Shown piece after piece: positions 29,276 to 37,283 of a stretch of DNA of 64,000 bases. Source of the DNA: Candidatus Methanoperedens nitratireducens (GTDB lineage Archaea; Halobacteriota; Methanosarcinia; Methanosarcinales; Methanoperedenaceae); NCBI RefSeq assembly GCF_000685155.1, contig NZ_JMIY01000003.1, forward strand, positions 229,575 to 293,574. Direction: 5' to 3'. The position numbers and the translations under genes were made by a program. Under the pieces are notes generated by a model that did no database searches, was not told the origin of the DNA, and saw nothing but the letters and a program-made list of their open reading frames with translations. How positions within the stretch are numbered: position 1 is the stretch's first letter; each line of letters opens with the position of its first letter.

Positions 29276-29995
29276 CTACCTCTTCACATTCCCTGCATGC
29301 AGGCCGCATTCCTTCTTTGTGGCATCCTCCCACCACCAGCGCCCTTCGCGCTCATGCTGGCCCGGGAGCACGGGTCTTGTGCACGGCTCGCATCCTATGC
29401 TGATATATCCCCTCTCATGGAGTTTGTTATAGGGGACATTGTTCTCCCTTATATAATCCCATACCTGTCTTGATGTCCAGTTTGCAATCGGGTTGAATTT
29501 CACAAGATCGCCAGTTCCGAACGTTGGGTCTTTCTGGATTACAGGCACGCTCGTCCGTGTTCCCGGACTCTGGTCTTTGCGCTGCCCTGTTATCCATGCA
29601 TCCACTGTATTGAGGGCGCGCTTCAGGGGATCGACCTTGCGCGCATCGCAGCATTCCTTATGCCCATCTCTGTAGAATGAGAACAATCCCTTTTCCCTGG
29701 CGAGTTTCTCTGTAGCATCCCGGTTAGCGAAGAATACCTCTATGTTAATATTGTATGTGTTCCTGACCTCTTCTATGAACTGATATGTCTCTGGATGAAG
29801 CCGCCCTGTATCAAGTGTAAAAACCCGAAAATTGGGCTTTATCTTCTTTGCCATATCGATCAATACCACATCCTCTGCCCCGCTGAAGGAGATTGCAATA
29901 TTTCCGTAATTGCCAAGTGCATACTCTAAGATTTCCAGGGGCGATCTATTCTCGTACTCATTTGCTAATTGTTCTATTGTTAATTGATCTGACAT
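29276..29995 (-). CDS. cysH: assimilatory adenylylsulfate (APS) reductase, CysH family
   Basis: Reduces APS to sulfite with a thiol donor. The 239-residue enzyme has the pyrophosphate loop SFSGAED (37-43) and [11 protein letters not shown]. It carries both cysteine pairs that bind the [4Fe-4S] cluster in APS-specific members, Cys115-Cys116 and Cys202/Cys205 (GCEPC), and the catalytic C-terminal KECGLH (Cys230). PAPS-specific enzymes lack the pairs. No sulfate adenylyltransferase or sulfite reductase is nearby. Divergent from the kbl-like gene. Confidence 0.9.
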   Translation of the reverse strand: MSDQLTIEQLANEYENRSPLEILEYALGNYGNIAISFSGAEDVVLIDMAKKIKPNFRVFTLDTGRLHPETYQFIEEVRNTYNINIEVFFANRDATEKLAREKGLFSFYRDGHKECCDARKVDPLKRALNTVDAWITGQRKDQSPGTRTSVPVIQKDPTFGTGDLVKFNPIANWTSRQVWDYIRENNVPYNKLHERGYISIGCEPCTRPVLPGQHEREGRWWWEDATKKECGLHAGNVKR

Positions 29996-30143
29996 ATTGG
30001 ATTCCCTTTTAGCTGCAGATTTAATAATGTTATCTATATTTGTTTCTCTTTTTCTCAGCTACGGACAAATAGAAATTATTTTGAACCTACTAATTTTTGG
30101 GAAGAGGCTCTAAATAATATATTAGAAGAGGTGAGTTTATCTT

Positions 30144-31322
30144 ATGACCACAAGAATGGATTTTTTAAAAGAATCAATACAGAGCCTTCGTGACCAGAAC
30201 CTGTTCACAGAACTTCCCGTCCTCAGTACCGAGCAGAGGAACCGTGTGGTAATGAACGGGAAAGAGGTCATTATGATGTGCAGCAATAATTACCTTGGCT
30301 TTGCGAACCATCCAGGGCTGCGGGCCGCGGCCAGGGAAGCGATTGATTGCTGGGGATTCGGTGCTGGAGCGGTGCGCCAGATAGCCGGCACGATGGAGAT
30401 ACATATCCAGCTTGAGAATATGCTGGCTGAGTATAAACACACTGAAGCTTCACTGGTGTTCGTGGCCGGTATCGCGGCCAACAGGGGCACAATCCAGTCC
30501 CTGATGGGAGAAGAAGATGCCATCATCAGCGACGAGCTCAATCACGGCAGTATCATCGATGGGGTAAGGCTGACCAGATCCAGGCGAATGGTATATCCAC
30601 ATCTGGATATGGACGGTTTGAAGAAGGCACTGCAGGAGACAAAAGACGCAAGGCGCAGGCTCATCATCACTGATGGCGTGTTCAGCATGGATGGGGATAT
30701 CGCACCGCTAGATCAGATAGTGGAGCTGGCAGAGGAGCATGATGCCATGATCATGGTGGATGATGCCCATGGTGACGGGGTGTTAGGTAAGGATGGCAGG
30801 GGCATAATCGATCATTTTGGACTGGATGGCAGGGTGGATATCGATATGGGTACAATGAGCAAGGCTTTCGGAAGCCTGGGCGGTTATATTGCAGGGAGAC
30901 GGGAGTTGAGGGAATACCTTATCAATTCGGCACGCAGTTTCATATTTACCACCGCTCACCCGCCCTGCGTGGCAGCCGCCACTATGGAGGCCCTGCGCAT
31001 GGTACAGGATGAGCCAGAGCATCTAAAAAAACTCTGGGATAACACGCGGTACTTCAAGAAGGCCATGAGCGATCTTGGATTCGATATTGGCCACAGCCAG
31101 ACACCAATCACGCCGGTCATGGCCGGGGAGAGCAGGACTGCGGTGGAACTCTCAGGTCAGTTGTTCAAAGAGGGGCTTTTTGCAAAGCCAATCGTGTTCC
31201 CACTTGTGGCAAAGGATAAAGCCAGGGTCAGGATCATAGTGACTGCCCAGCATACTGATGAGGATCTGGATGAGGCGATAGCTATCTTTGAGAGGGTTGG
31301 TAAAAGAATGAGATTGATTTAA
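30144..31322 (+). CDS. alpha-oxoamine synthase family, glycine C-acetyltransferase-like
   Basis: A 392-residue fold-type I PLP enzyme with NNYLGFANHP, GFGAGAVRQIAGTMEIH, DELNHGSIIDGVRL, DGVFSMDGDIAPL, DDAHGDGVLG and the PLP lysine in DMGTMSKAFGSLGGY. It is closest in pattern to glycine C-acetyltransferase (Kbl), which joins glycine and acetyl-CoA, but 8-amino-7-oxononanoate synthases share these motifs. GAGGTGAG precedes the start. No biotin or threonine-dehydrogenase gene is adjacent. Confidence 0.82.
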   Translation: MTTRMDFLKESIQSLRDQNLFTELPVLSTEQRNRVVMNGKEVIMMCSNNYLGFANHPGLRAAAREAIDCWGFGAGAVRQIAGTMEIHIQLENMLAEYKHTEASLVFVAGIAANRGTIQSLMGEEDAIISDELNHGSIIDGVRLTRSRRMVYPHLDMDGLKKALQETKDARRRLIITDGVFSMDGDIAPLDQIVELAEEHDAMIMVDDAHGDGVLGKDGRGIIDHFGLDGRVDIDMGTMSKAFGSLGGYIAGRRELREYLINSARSFIFTTAHPPCVAAATMEALRMVQDEPEHLKKLWDNTRYFKKAMSDLGFDIGHSQTPITPVMAGESRTAVELSGQLFKEGLFAKPIVFPLVAKDKARVRIIVTAQHTDEDLDEAIAIFERVGKRMRLI

Positions 31323-31657
31323 ACGGCATAACAATCTACCTCCCCCGTCCTTATTCGTACCACTTTTTCTACGGGTATTACGAATATCTTTCCGTCACCG
31401 ATATTTCCTGTATGGGCGCTCTGATGGATTATGCCAACTACTTCATCCACTTTTTCATCCTGTATTGTCACCTCTACCTTTACTTTTAGAAGCATATCCA
31501 CTACGTATGCTTTGCCGCGCAATACCTGTTTTATTCCTCTTTGATGCCCCCTTCCTTTTACTTCTGTAATTGTAAGGCTCGGGTAGCCAGCCTTTTCCAG
31601 TGCTCTCTTGACCTCATCAGCCTTGGAAGGCCTTACTATTGCTTCTATCTTCTTCAT
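31319..31657 (-). CDS. P-II nitrogen regulator (GlnK-like) 1
   Basis: A 112-residue P-II protein with the N-terminal MKKIEAIVRPSKADEVKRAL, T-loop GRGHQRGIKQVLRGKAYVVD (the tyrosine equivalent to Tyr51 is kept), B-loop AHTGNIGDGKIFV and C-loop VVRIRTGE. Last gene of amtB-glnK-glnK on the minus strand, 68 bases after the second P-II gene, so it may also have its own promoter. It overlaps the end of the convergent kbl-like gene by four bases. Confidence 0.9.
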   Translation of the reverse strand: MKKIEAIVRPSKADEVKRALEKAGYPSLTITEVKGRGHQRGIKQVLRGKAYVVDMLLKVKVEVTIQDEKVDEVVGIIHQSAHTGNIGDGKIFVIPVEKVVRIRTGEVDCYAV

Positions 31658-31725
31658 TTCTTACTGTAGTCTTGCGTGTCGGCTATCTTGTGAGTTTTGA
31701 ATATATAGGAGGTAGGAAGCCAGAT

Positions 31726-32079
31726 TTAAATGGCTTCCTTTCCGCGCTCACCCGTGCTCACGCGCACGACCTCTTCGACCGGATAGATAAAGATCTTGCC
31801 GTCCCCGTACTTGCCATTGCCATTGTATCCAGTTTTTGCGGCCTCTGTTATCGAATTTATTGCCGTTTCCACATCTTTGTCGTCCACTATCATATCCAGC
31901 CTGAGCTTTGGCAGGAATTCTACGCAGTATTCACCTGCACGCCACTGCAAACTAATGCCCTTCTGGCGTCCGCGTCCCTGCACTTCTGCAACGGTCATGC
32001 TCACGATACCTTTCTCTTCAAGCGCTGTGCGGATTGCATCAAGACTTTCAGGTCTTATTATTGCCTCGATTTTCTTCAT
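31726..32079 (-). CDS. glnK: P-II nitrogen regulator GlnK, amtB-linked
   Basis: A 117-residue P-II protein 10 bases downstream of amtB, the classic arrangement in which GlnK plugs the ammonium channel under nitrogen sufficiency. The T-loop reads QGRGRQKGISLQWRAGEYCVEF, typical of archaeal GlnK. An insertion (AKTGYNGNGKYGDGK) extends the B-loop relative to the other copy. The T-loops of the two copies differ strongly, so different partners are likely. Confidence 0.93.
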   Translation of the reverse strand: MKKIEAIIRPESLDAIRTALEEKGIVSMTVAEVQGRGRQKGISLQWRAGEYCVEFLPKLRLDMIVDDKDVETAINSITEAAKTGYNGNGKYGDGKIFIYPVEEVVRVSTGERGKEAI

Positions 32080-32089
32080 TTATCTCACC

Positions 32090-33403
32090 TCAAGCGTAAG
32101 CCTTTTCAGCATGCTGGGCAATGTCTAATCCTACTGCTTCCTCTTCCTCGCGCACACGCAGACCAATGGTTGCATCTATAACCTTTGCGAGTATGAAAGT
32201 CACAACGAAAGCGTATACCCATACCACACCGACTGCTACTATCTGGGTCACGACCTGTCCTGCATTGCCGTCAATCAGGCCAGAACCTGCTGAATTTACA
32301 GCAGCAGTGGCGAATATGCCAGTGGCAATCGCACCCCATGTCCCGCCTATGCCGTGGCATGCCCAGACATCAAGGGATTCATCGATGTTGCGCTTCATCC
32401 GAAACAGCATCGCATAGTAGCTAAATACTGCTGCCGCTGCTCCGATTATAATCGCTGCCAGAGGTGTAACAAAACCGGCTGCTGGCGTGATTGCCACCAG
32501 ACCGACTACTGCGCCTGTTGCAGTACCAAGTACGCTTGGCCTCTTATGGTACCAGCTTAACAGCGTCCACATCAGTGCCGCCGCCGCTGCTGCTGTATTG
32601 GTTACCACAAATGCGCTTACGGCAAGTCCGTCGCTCGCTAATGCGCTACCTGCATTAAACCCGAACCAGCCAAACCACAGTAACACAGCACCAATCACGG
32701 TCATGGGTATGTTGTGCGGTTCCATAGGTTGCTTCCCGAAGCCTTTGCGTGCTCCTATCACCAGTGCAATCGCAAGAGCCGAGATACCAGAGCTTATATG
32801 CACCACTGTACCGCCTGCGAAATCAAGCGCACCCATCTCGCCAAGCCATCCCCCTGTGCCCCAGACCCAGTGCGCTATTGGATCATACACAAGGGTTGCC
32901 CAGAGCAGGGCGAATATCATGAATGCGCTGAACTTTATGCGCTCAACGAATGCGCCAGTGATGAGCGCGACCGTGATTATGGCGAACATGGCCTGGAACA
33001 TCATGAATGCAAGTCCAGGAATGGTTGCCGCATAATCAGCGTTTGGCTCCTGGCCTACGCCGTTGAGCCCGAGCCAGTCAAGGCCGCCGATCACACCCCC
33101 GATATCAGGACCGAATGCAAGGCTGTAGCCAAAGAGCACCCACTGCACGCTTATCAACGCAAGTATAGCAAAACTGAGCATTATCGTAGAAAGAGCGTTC
33201 TTGCGCCGCACCATACCGCCGTAGAACAGGCCTACTGCCGGGATCATTAGCATAACGAGAGCTGTACTGATCAGAATCCACGCCGTATCACCAGTATCAA
33301 TTCCGAGTTCTTCTTCCGCATACGCGGCATCAGCAAATATCGAAAGTAAAATTGCTGCAATTAAAAAATACTTTAAATAGTGTATCGATTTTTTAATTTC
33401 CAT
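32090..33403 (-). CDS. amtB: ammonium transporter Amt
   Basis: A 437-residue membrane channel with a cleavable-looking signal ([18 protein letters not shown]) followed by the eleven-helix Amt core. Recognised segments are [43 protein letters not shown] (twin-His region), [10 protein letters not shown] and [29 protein letters not shown] precedes the start. First gene of the amtB-glnK-glnK operon. Confidence 0.96.
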   Translation of the reverse strand: MEIKKSIHYLKYFLIAAILLSIFADAAYAEEELGIDTGDTAWILISTALVMLMIPAVGLFYGGMVRRKNALSTIMLSFAILALISVQWVLFGYSLAFGPDIGGVIGGLDWLGLNGVGQEPNADYAATIPGLAFMMFQAMFAIITVALITGAFVERIKFSAFMIFALLWATLVYDPIAHWVWGTGGWLGEMGALDFAGGTVVHISSGISALAIALVIGARKGFGKQPMEPHNIPMTVIGAVLLWFGWFGFNAGSALASDGLAVSAFVVTNTAAAAAALMWTLLSWYHKRPSVLGTATGAVVGLVAITPAAGFVTPLAAIIIGAAAAVFSYYAMLFRMKRNIDESLDVWACHGIGGTWGAIATGIFATAAVNSAGSGLIDGNAGQVVTQIVAVGVVWVYAFVVTFILAKVIDATIGLRVREEEEAVGLDIAQHAEKAYA

Positions 33404-33574
33404 GTTATCACCTTCCTGCCTACCAAGGCATACGGATACCTACTGTATAGTTAATACTACTTAAATTTAACTCAGAATAGAAGAAAAGCTATTTATAGTA
33501 CTACAATTCATTGACTGCATCTCTTCAGAAGTACAGATAAATTTAAATTATATGTACAATTATTCTGATTACTT
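33404..33574. promoter_or_regulatory. amtB upstream region with an NrpR-like half-matching palindrome
   Basis: The 171 bases between the divergent amtB and V4R genes contain GGCATACGGATACC at 33427-33440, 24 bases before amtB. This differs at one base from GGTA-N6-TACC, the operator type described for NrpR, the archaeal nitrogen repressor, in Methanosarcina. TATA-like TTAAATTTAAG (minus strand, about 33458-33468) lies further upstream. Regulation is an inference; nrpR is not in the window. Confidence 0.35.
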
Positions 33575-34081
33575 ATGTTAAAAGACGTCAAAGAAACTGC
33601 TTCATGGGAAAGGAACAAAGGAGAGTTCTCGGTCATTGAAGTCCCTGCTATAATAGTGAGCATTGAAACCTTTGTTAATTTGCAGAAGGACGCTGAAAAG
33701 ATATTGGGCCTTGATGGTGCATCCGTACTTTTATATGAAGCTGGCAAGAAAGCTGGTCTCCGGTGGATCAATCGCTTCAGCAATGAATGGGGTTTAAAAG
33801 ATAAAAAGTTCATTGAAGCAGTTCAGAACTTCTACGCAGAACTTGGATGGGGAAAGTTTAGTGTAGAAGAAAATAACAAAAATGAGCTTGTGGTAAGGGT
33901 TGAGAACTCATTTATTGTGAGAGGTTATGGGAATTCAGAAACTGCAATCTGTCATTTTTTGAGGGGTTATAACGCAGGTCTGGCAGAGGTGCTTAAAGGT
34001 ATGGATATAGATGCCGAAGAAGTAAGGTGTACTGCAAAAGGAGATGACTGCTGCGAGTTTGTGATGAAACGTGTGGATTAA
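33575..34081 (+). CDS. V4R-domain protein
   Basis: A 168-residue protein matching the V4R (4-vinyl reductase) small-molecule-binding domain: GASVLLYEAGKKAG, RVENSFIVRGYGNSETAICHFLRGYNAGLAEVL and the terminal cysteine set VRCTAKGDDCCEFVM. Such domains bind hydrophobic ligands or tetrapyrrole precursors and often act as sensors. The gene converges on a winged-helix regulator (overlap four bases), so a sensor-regulator link is possible but the strands are opposite. Confidence 0.78.
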   Translation: MLKDVKETASWERNKGEFSVIEVPAIIVSIETFVNLQKDAEKILGLDGASVLLYEAGKKAGLRWINRFSNEWGLKDKKFIEAVQNFYAELGWGKFSVEENNKNELVVRVENSFIVRGYGNSETAICHFLRGYNAGLAEVLKGMDIDAEEVRCTAKGDDCCEFVMKRVD

Positions 34082-34362
34082 TCGCCAAGCTCTTTCTTAA
34101 CCTCATCATAAAATTTCATCAGAATCTGTGCGGCTTTATGCTCTTCATTTAGAGTAAATGATCGCATCTGCTTTCCAATCTTTTTCTCAATAACTATGTT
34201 ATTTTCCAGAAGAGGTTCTAACACTCTTGCTACGCTGGAGTGGTATAGTCCGGTACCCTGCGCAATTCCTGAGAGGTAATTGATTTCTTCTTTGTTCTTC
34301 ATTAGATATTCCAGAACAGTCATCTGTGCCGTTTTGCCGAATAACTTTTCAAGCGGGCTCAT
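34078..34362 (-). CDS. winged-helix transcriptional regulator
   Basis: A 94-residue single-domain DNA-binding protein: QMTVLEYLMKNKEEINYLSGIAQGTGLYHSSVARVLEPLLENNIV is a helix-turn-helix with a wing (EKKIGKQMRSFTL), followed by a C-terminal helix. MarR/ArsR-like archaeal regulators have this size. The target is unknown; it may control itself through the AT-rich upstream region. Confidence 0.78.
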   Translation of the reverse strand: MSPLEKLFGKTAQMTVLEYLMKNKEEINYLSGIAQGTGLYHSSVARVLEPLLENNIVIEKKIGKQMRSFTLNEEHKAAQILMKFYDEVKKELGD

Positions 34363-34593
34363 ATTATATTTTCATCCTGTTTATGCCAATTTGTCAAATG
34401 ATTTTTAGATATGTGTATCTATTCATTCGATCTAAGTATCGATTCATATGATCATCTATAAACTAATATAACTTGTGTTTCTCAAATCATAAGCTTGACT
34501 ATTAATCGTAAAGTTTATGTAATAATACATTATAGTTAGTTGTTAAGGTACGCAGGTTAACGTACAGATCTGGTCTGTGTAGGAGGAATAAAA

Positions 34594-34831
34594 ATGAATA
34601 AACAATTAGCGTGTGCTATATTCAGCTCACTGGCTTTGATATCCGGCGCATATTGTTCATGACAAAAAATCCTATCAGGTATCATATGTTAATATGATCG
34701 GCATTTTCAGCCTTCTCCTGATATTGACAGGTATTAGAATTATAGGCGGAGCCATAGGTAAAACATTAGTAACAGGAAGTAATATAAATGATAATAACTA
34801 CGACAGAGAACATAAAGGGCTACGATGCTGA
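34594..34831 (+). pseudogene. decayed small membrane-protein gene
   Basis: GTGTAGGAGGAATAAAA gives a strong ribosome binding site for ATG 34594, but the frame stops at 34662 after 22 codons (MNKQLACAIFSSLALISGA...). Skipping one base near 34654 opens a second frame to 34831, with VHDKKSYQVSYVNMIGIFSLLLILTGIRIIGGAIGKT split across the site. Joined, the two pieces give a plausible two-helix membrane protein. I read this as a single-base frameshift in a former gene; a 22-residue leader peptide is the alternative. Confidence 0.4.
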
Positions 34832-34871
34832 GGTTCTGGGGATATATAGCATGATTCTAAGTTCTCCGTAA
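34788..34871 (+). pseudogene. YbjQ (DUF74)-like N-terminal fragment
   Basis: The 27-codon frame starts MIITTTENIKGYDAEVLGIY, which resembles the first strand and turn of YbjQ/DUF74 proteins, then ends at TAA 34869-34871. Full YbjQ proteins are about 105 residues. No continuation is visible downstream of the transposase, so the rest has been lost. The fragment lies directly left of the IS630-type element. Confidence 0.4.
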
Positions 34872-35981
34872 TTTTTAAGAACCATCAAGCAGATTATTTA
34901 ATGGGGGAGTGTTTAGATGACAATAACTCCAAGAGGTGAATCATTTCTTCCAAACATTTCTATAGATGAGTTGAACGACCTTTATCAAAAAGAGGGAGAT
35001 CCAAAAGCTAAAATAAGGATTCTTGCAGCGATTTTACGCAAGGAGGGTAGGACTCTTGAAGAAGTAAGCTTTACTATAAAACATCCACTAACAACCGTTG
35101 GCGACTGGCTACGCCGCCTGCACACAGAGGGGATTTCAAGAAAGAATAATAAAAAGCAATCTGGAAGACCAAAAAGATTGACAGATAAACAGATAGAAAA
35201 TCTAAAGCCAATTCTTTTCAAATCTCCCCAGGAGCAGGGCTTTCCGTTCATTATCTGGACGACAAAACTTGTTATTCAGCTAATAGAAAAACTCTATAAC
35301 GTATCCTATTCTCCACTTCAAGTAAGGCGTATACTTCATCGTCTTGGTCTATCCTGCCAGAAACCACGGCCATCTCATAGAAAGGCTAACAAACAGCTTC
35401 AAGAAGAGTTTAAAAAAAATTCAAACAACAAGTTAAGCCATTTGTTGACGATGGATACACAATCTTATTTCTGGACGAAAGCATCTTCCCGTTCGCAAAG
35501 CGCACCATAGGTGATAGCACCATATCTCACGTACGGCTGGTTTCCTGTTGGCATTATTAAAAGTCACCCGAATGTAAAGTACGAATACAAAAGAAAGGAA
35601 AAAATCTGTGTTATTGGTGCATTAAACTCTGAGTATTTCATCTATGCGTTCACAGACTGGCTAAACGGTGATGTTTTCAAGGTATTCTTACAACGACTTG
35701 TTTACAAATTTGGTAAGCTGGTCGCCGTTATAGATCAGGGCCCTTATCATACATCTGCTGATATGCAAAAATTTTATCAGGAAAATAAAGAGCATCTGCA
35801 TATCGTTTATTTTCCAAGCTATAGTCCTGAGCTTGATCCAATAGAGCAATCGTGGAGGGCGGCTAAGAAATGGCTGGCAATAAGGTACTGGGAGAATAAG
35901 AGAGAATTAAAGCGACAACTGATTACGGCATTTGAGGAGGGTATCACGATGGTTCCAATTTACGAGTATTTGAGAACTTGA
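34859..35981 (+). mobile_element. degenerate IS630-type insertion sequence
   Basis: Element defined by the transposase remnant at 34917-35981. AAGTTCTC at 34859-34866 and GAGAACTT at 35972-35979 form a short inverted repeat just outside and at the end of the coding region, and may be remnants of the terminal repeats. IS630-type elements insert at TA, and a TA lies at 34858-34859, but no clean target duplication is visible. Boundaries are approximate. Confidence 0.5.
34917..35981 (+). pseudogene. IS630-family transposase, interrupted by two frame shifts and a stop
   Basis: The N-terminal part (34917-35410) encodes the expected helix-turn-helix (EEVSFTIKHPLTTVGDWLRRL, then SPLQVRRILHRLGLSCQKPRPSHRKANKQ). 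After the run of eight A at 35412-35419 the catalytic LFLDESIFPFAKRTIGDST is only readable in the -1 frame. Near 35537-35541 the frame must shift back (+1) to read TYGWFPVGI, then VAVIDQGPYHTS and YFPSYSPELDPIEQSW, the second Asp and the Glu of the DDE triad. The original frame hits TAG at 35508. Slippage on A8 could be programmed, but the second shift argues for decay. Confidence 0.8.
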
Positions 35982-36045
35982 CTATAGGTAAATACGTTTT
36001 TAGACAATAATTGTTTAAAAAAGTACGGACTATCTGATTTCAATT

Positions 36046-36264
36046 TTATGCAGGAACTCCTGCAACTGGCATATCGATGTTGATTTTGCCAAGAGATGCT
36101 ACAGACATCCTTTCGGATACACCTACAATCTCGATTCCATATATTCTGCCTTCTTCGTCAAGATCTACGAGGATGCCCTCGTCTATTTTCTTTGTCTTGC
36201 TTACCTTACCCTGCTGGAACTGAATATACAGGCAGTCTGCATCTTTATCATAACTTATATTCAT
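36046..36264 (-). CDS. DUF2283-like protein (putative antitoxin)
   Basis: A 72-residue protein, MNISYDKDADCLYIQF...EGILVDLDEEGRIYGIEIVGVS, matching DUF2283, which typically begins with this YDxEADxLYI pattern. DUF2283 genes commonly follow a DUF4258 gene, as here (overlap four bases), and are suspected antitoxins. Minus strand, just right of the broken IS element. Confidence 0.75.
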   Translation of the reverse strand: MNISYDKDADCLYIQFQQGKVSKTKKIDEGILVDLDEEGRIYGIEIVGVSERMSVASLGKINIDMPVAGVPA

Positions 36265-36476
36265 GTTTCCTCTAACCAGTAAACTGTTATTACTGTTATA
36301 TCCTCTTCCTTTATATATACTACTTCAAGGGTTTTATCCCCTATTGTTTTTCTTGCCAGTTTGCGCTTTCCAAAGCTATCGTTCGTCTCGTCAGGATTCA
36401 GGATAGCAGAAGATACCATATTTTCATCTATTCCTCTTTGCTGCATCCTGAGAAGAGCGTGTTTCGTGATCATCAT
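36261..36476 (-). CDS. DUF4258-like protein (putative toxin)
   Basis: A 71-residue protein with TKHALLRMQQRGIDENMVSSAILNP, RKTIGDKTLEVVYIKEEDITVITVYW, the DUF4258 pattern of an H-x-R-x-x-x-RGI helix and a beta hairpin. It is paired with DUF2283 and is shorter than the other DUF4258 protein at 22172, with a different partner. The toxin role is inferred from family context. Confidence 0.7.
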   Translation of the reverse strand: MMITKHALLRMQQRGIDENMVSSAILNPDETNDSFGKRKLARKTIGDKTLEVVYIKEEDITVITVYWLEET

Positions 36477-36482
36477 AACGAA

Positions 36483-37283
36483 TCATTTTAAGCTTCTTTC
36501 AAAATGTCCTTTCCATACCTCTAAAAAATTATCTACTGCTTTTTCAATAGAATCCGAATGTTTTTGTTGCGTAATGATGAAAAATGCCCTTGCCGGCCCT
36601 CTTTTATATCTAAGGCAAATAATTTGGTCATCATTTATTTTTCCTAAGTGTTTAATTATATTATCTTTCTTATCCTTAAGAACCTCATTGAATCTACGAG
36701 TCCGATTAGCGTGCTGATAAATCACCAAACTTTGTCCTTTTTCAAAATAGTCCCCAATTTCTTTACAATAAATATGTTTTGGGGATTTACCTTCATCTTT
36801 GACGTAGATGCCATTATCTGCAATGCCATTATCAGGGTCAAAGAATATTAGCTCGCTTTCAGATAAACTCTGAATGCCATTATTCAGCCACTCTTTTCTA
36901 TTCGTTTTATTCAAATCTCTGCTATAAAATATGGTTTGAGTTGGCAGAATTTTACCCTCTTCAATTCGCATCATGCATCTGTATTCAGGATGCTTATCCC
37001 GATCTAACCAATCAATAATTATTTTTTGTAATTTGTTGTAAAGTTCTTCATCACATTTCTTTATTCTTTGAGCATACTTCTTGGATACTTTACCTTCTAT
37101 TTCATATTTTGTGCCTGAGAGTAAATAATCATAAAACTTACCGTCATTAGATTTTATCTCTTTTTGGGTAGTTGAAGTAAAACACCAATTAACACCTAAT
37201 TTTAGTTTTGTCTCAGATGAAATAAAGTTAAGCAATCCATATTTCCCAAAATCACCAATATCTCCAACATAACGATCTTGCAT
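36483..37283 (-). CDS. uncharacterised accessory-region protein (YVGDIGDFGKYGLL type)
   Basis: A 266-residue soluble protein starting MQDRYVGDIGDFGKYGLLNF, a conserved opening I recall from proteins scattered in bacterial and archaeal accessory regions. Other blocks are ELIFFDPDNGI, HIYCKEIGDYFEKGQSLVIYQHANRT and RGPARAFFII. The FDPDNG segment resembles the D/NPPY-like region of some nucleic-acid methyltransferases or the three-Cys-motif partner (TcmP) group, but no clear SAM loop is present. It follows directly on the DUF4258 gene (six bases). Function unknown; a defence or mobile-element role is a guess from context. Confidence 0.55.
   Translation of the reverse strand: MQDRYVGDIGDFGKYGLLNFISSETKLKLGVNWCFTSTTQKEIKSNDGKFYDYLLSGTKYEIEGKVSKKYAQRIKKCDEELYNKLQKIIIDWLDRDKHPEYRCMMRIEEGKILPTQTIFYSRDLNKTNRKEWLNNGIQSLSESELIFFDPDNGIADNGIYVKDEGKSPKHIYCKEIGDYFEKGQSLVIYQHANRTRRFNEVLKDKKDNIIKHLGKINDDQIICLRYKRGPARAFFIITQQKHSDSIEKAVDNFLEVWKGHFERSLK

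Noticed and set aside
31639-33250. Plus-strand frames of 110-182 codons opposite glnK and amtB
   Set aside because: They are antisense shadows of well-supported genes and encode low-complexity alanine/threonine- or histidine/tyrosine-rich sequence with no family match.
34480-34502. TTCTCAAAT and CTTGACTAT as the left end of the IS630 element
   Set aside because: They match parts of the right end (TTCTCAAAT inverted, CTTGACTAT direct), but this placement would put the decayed membrane-protein and YbjQ fragments inside the element; kept as unresolved rather than called.
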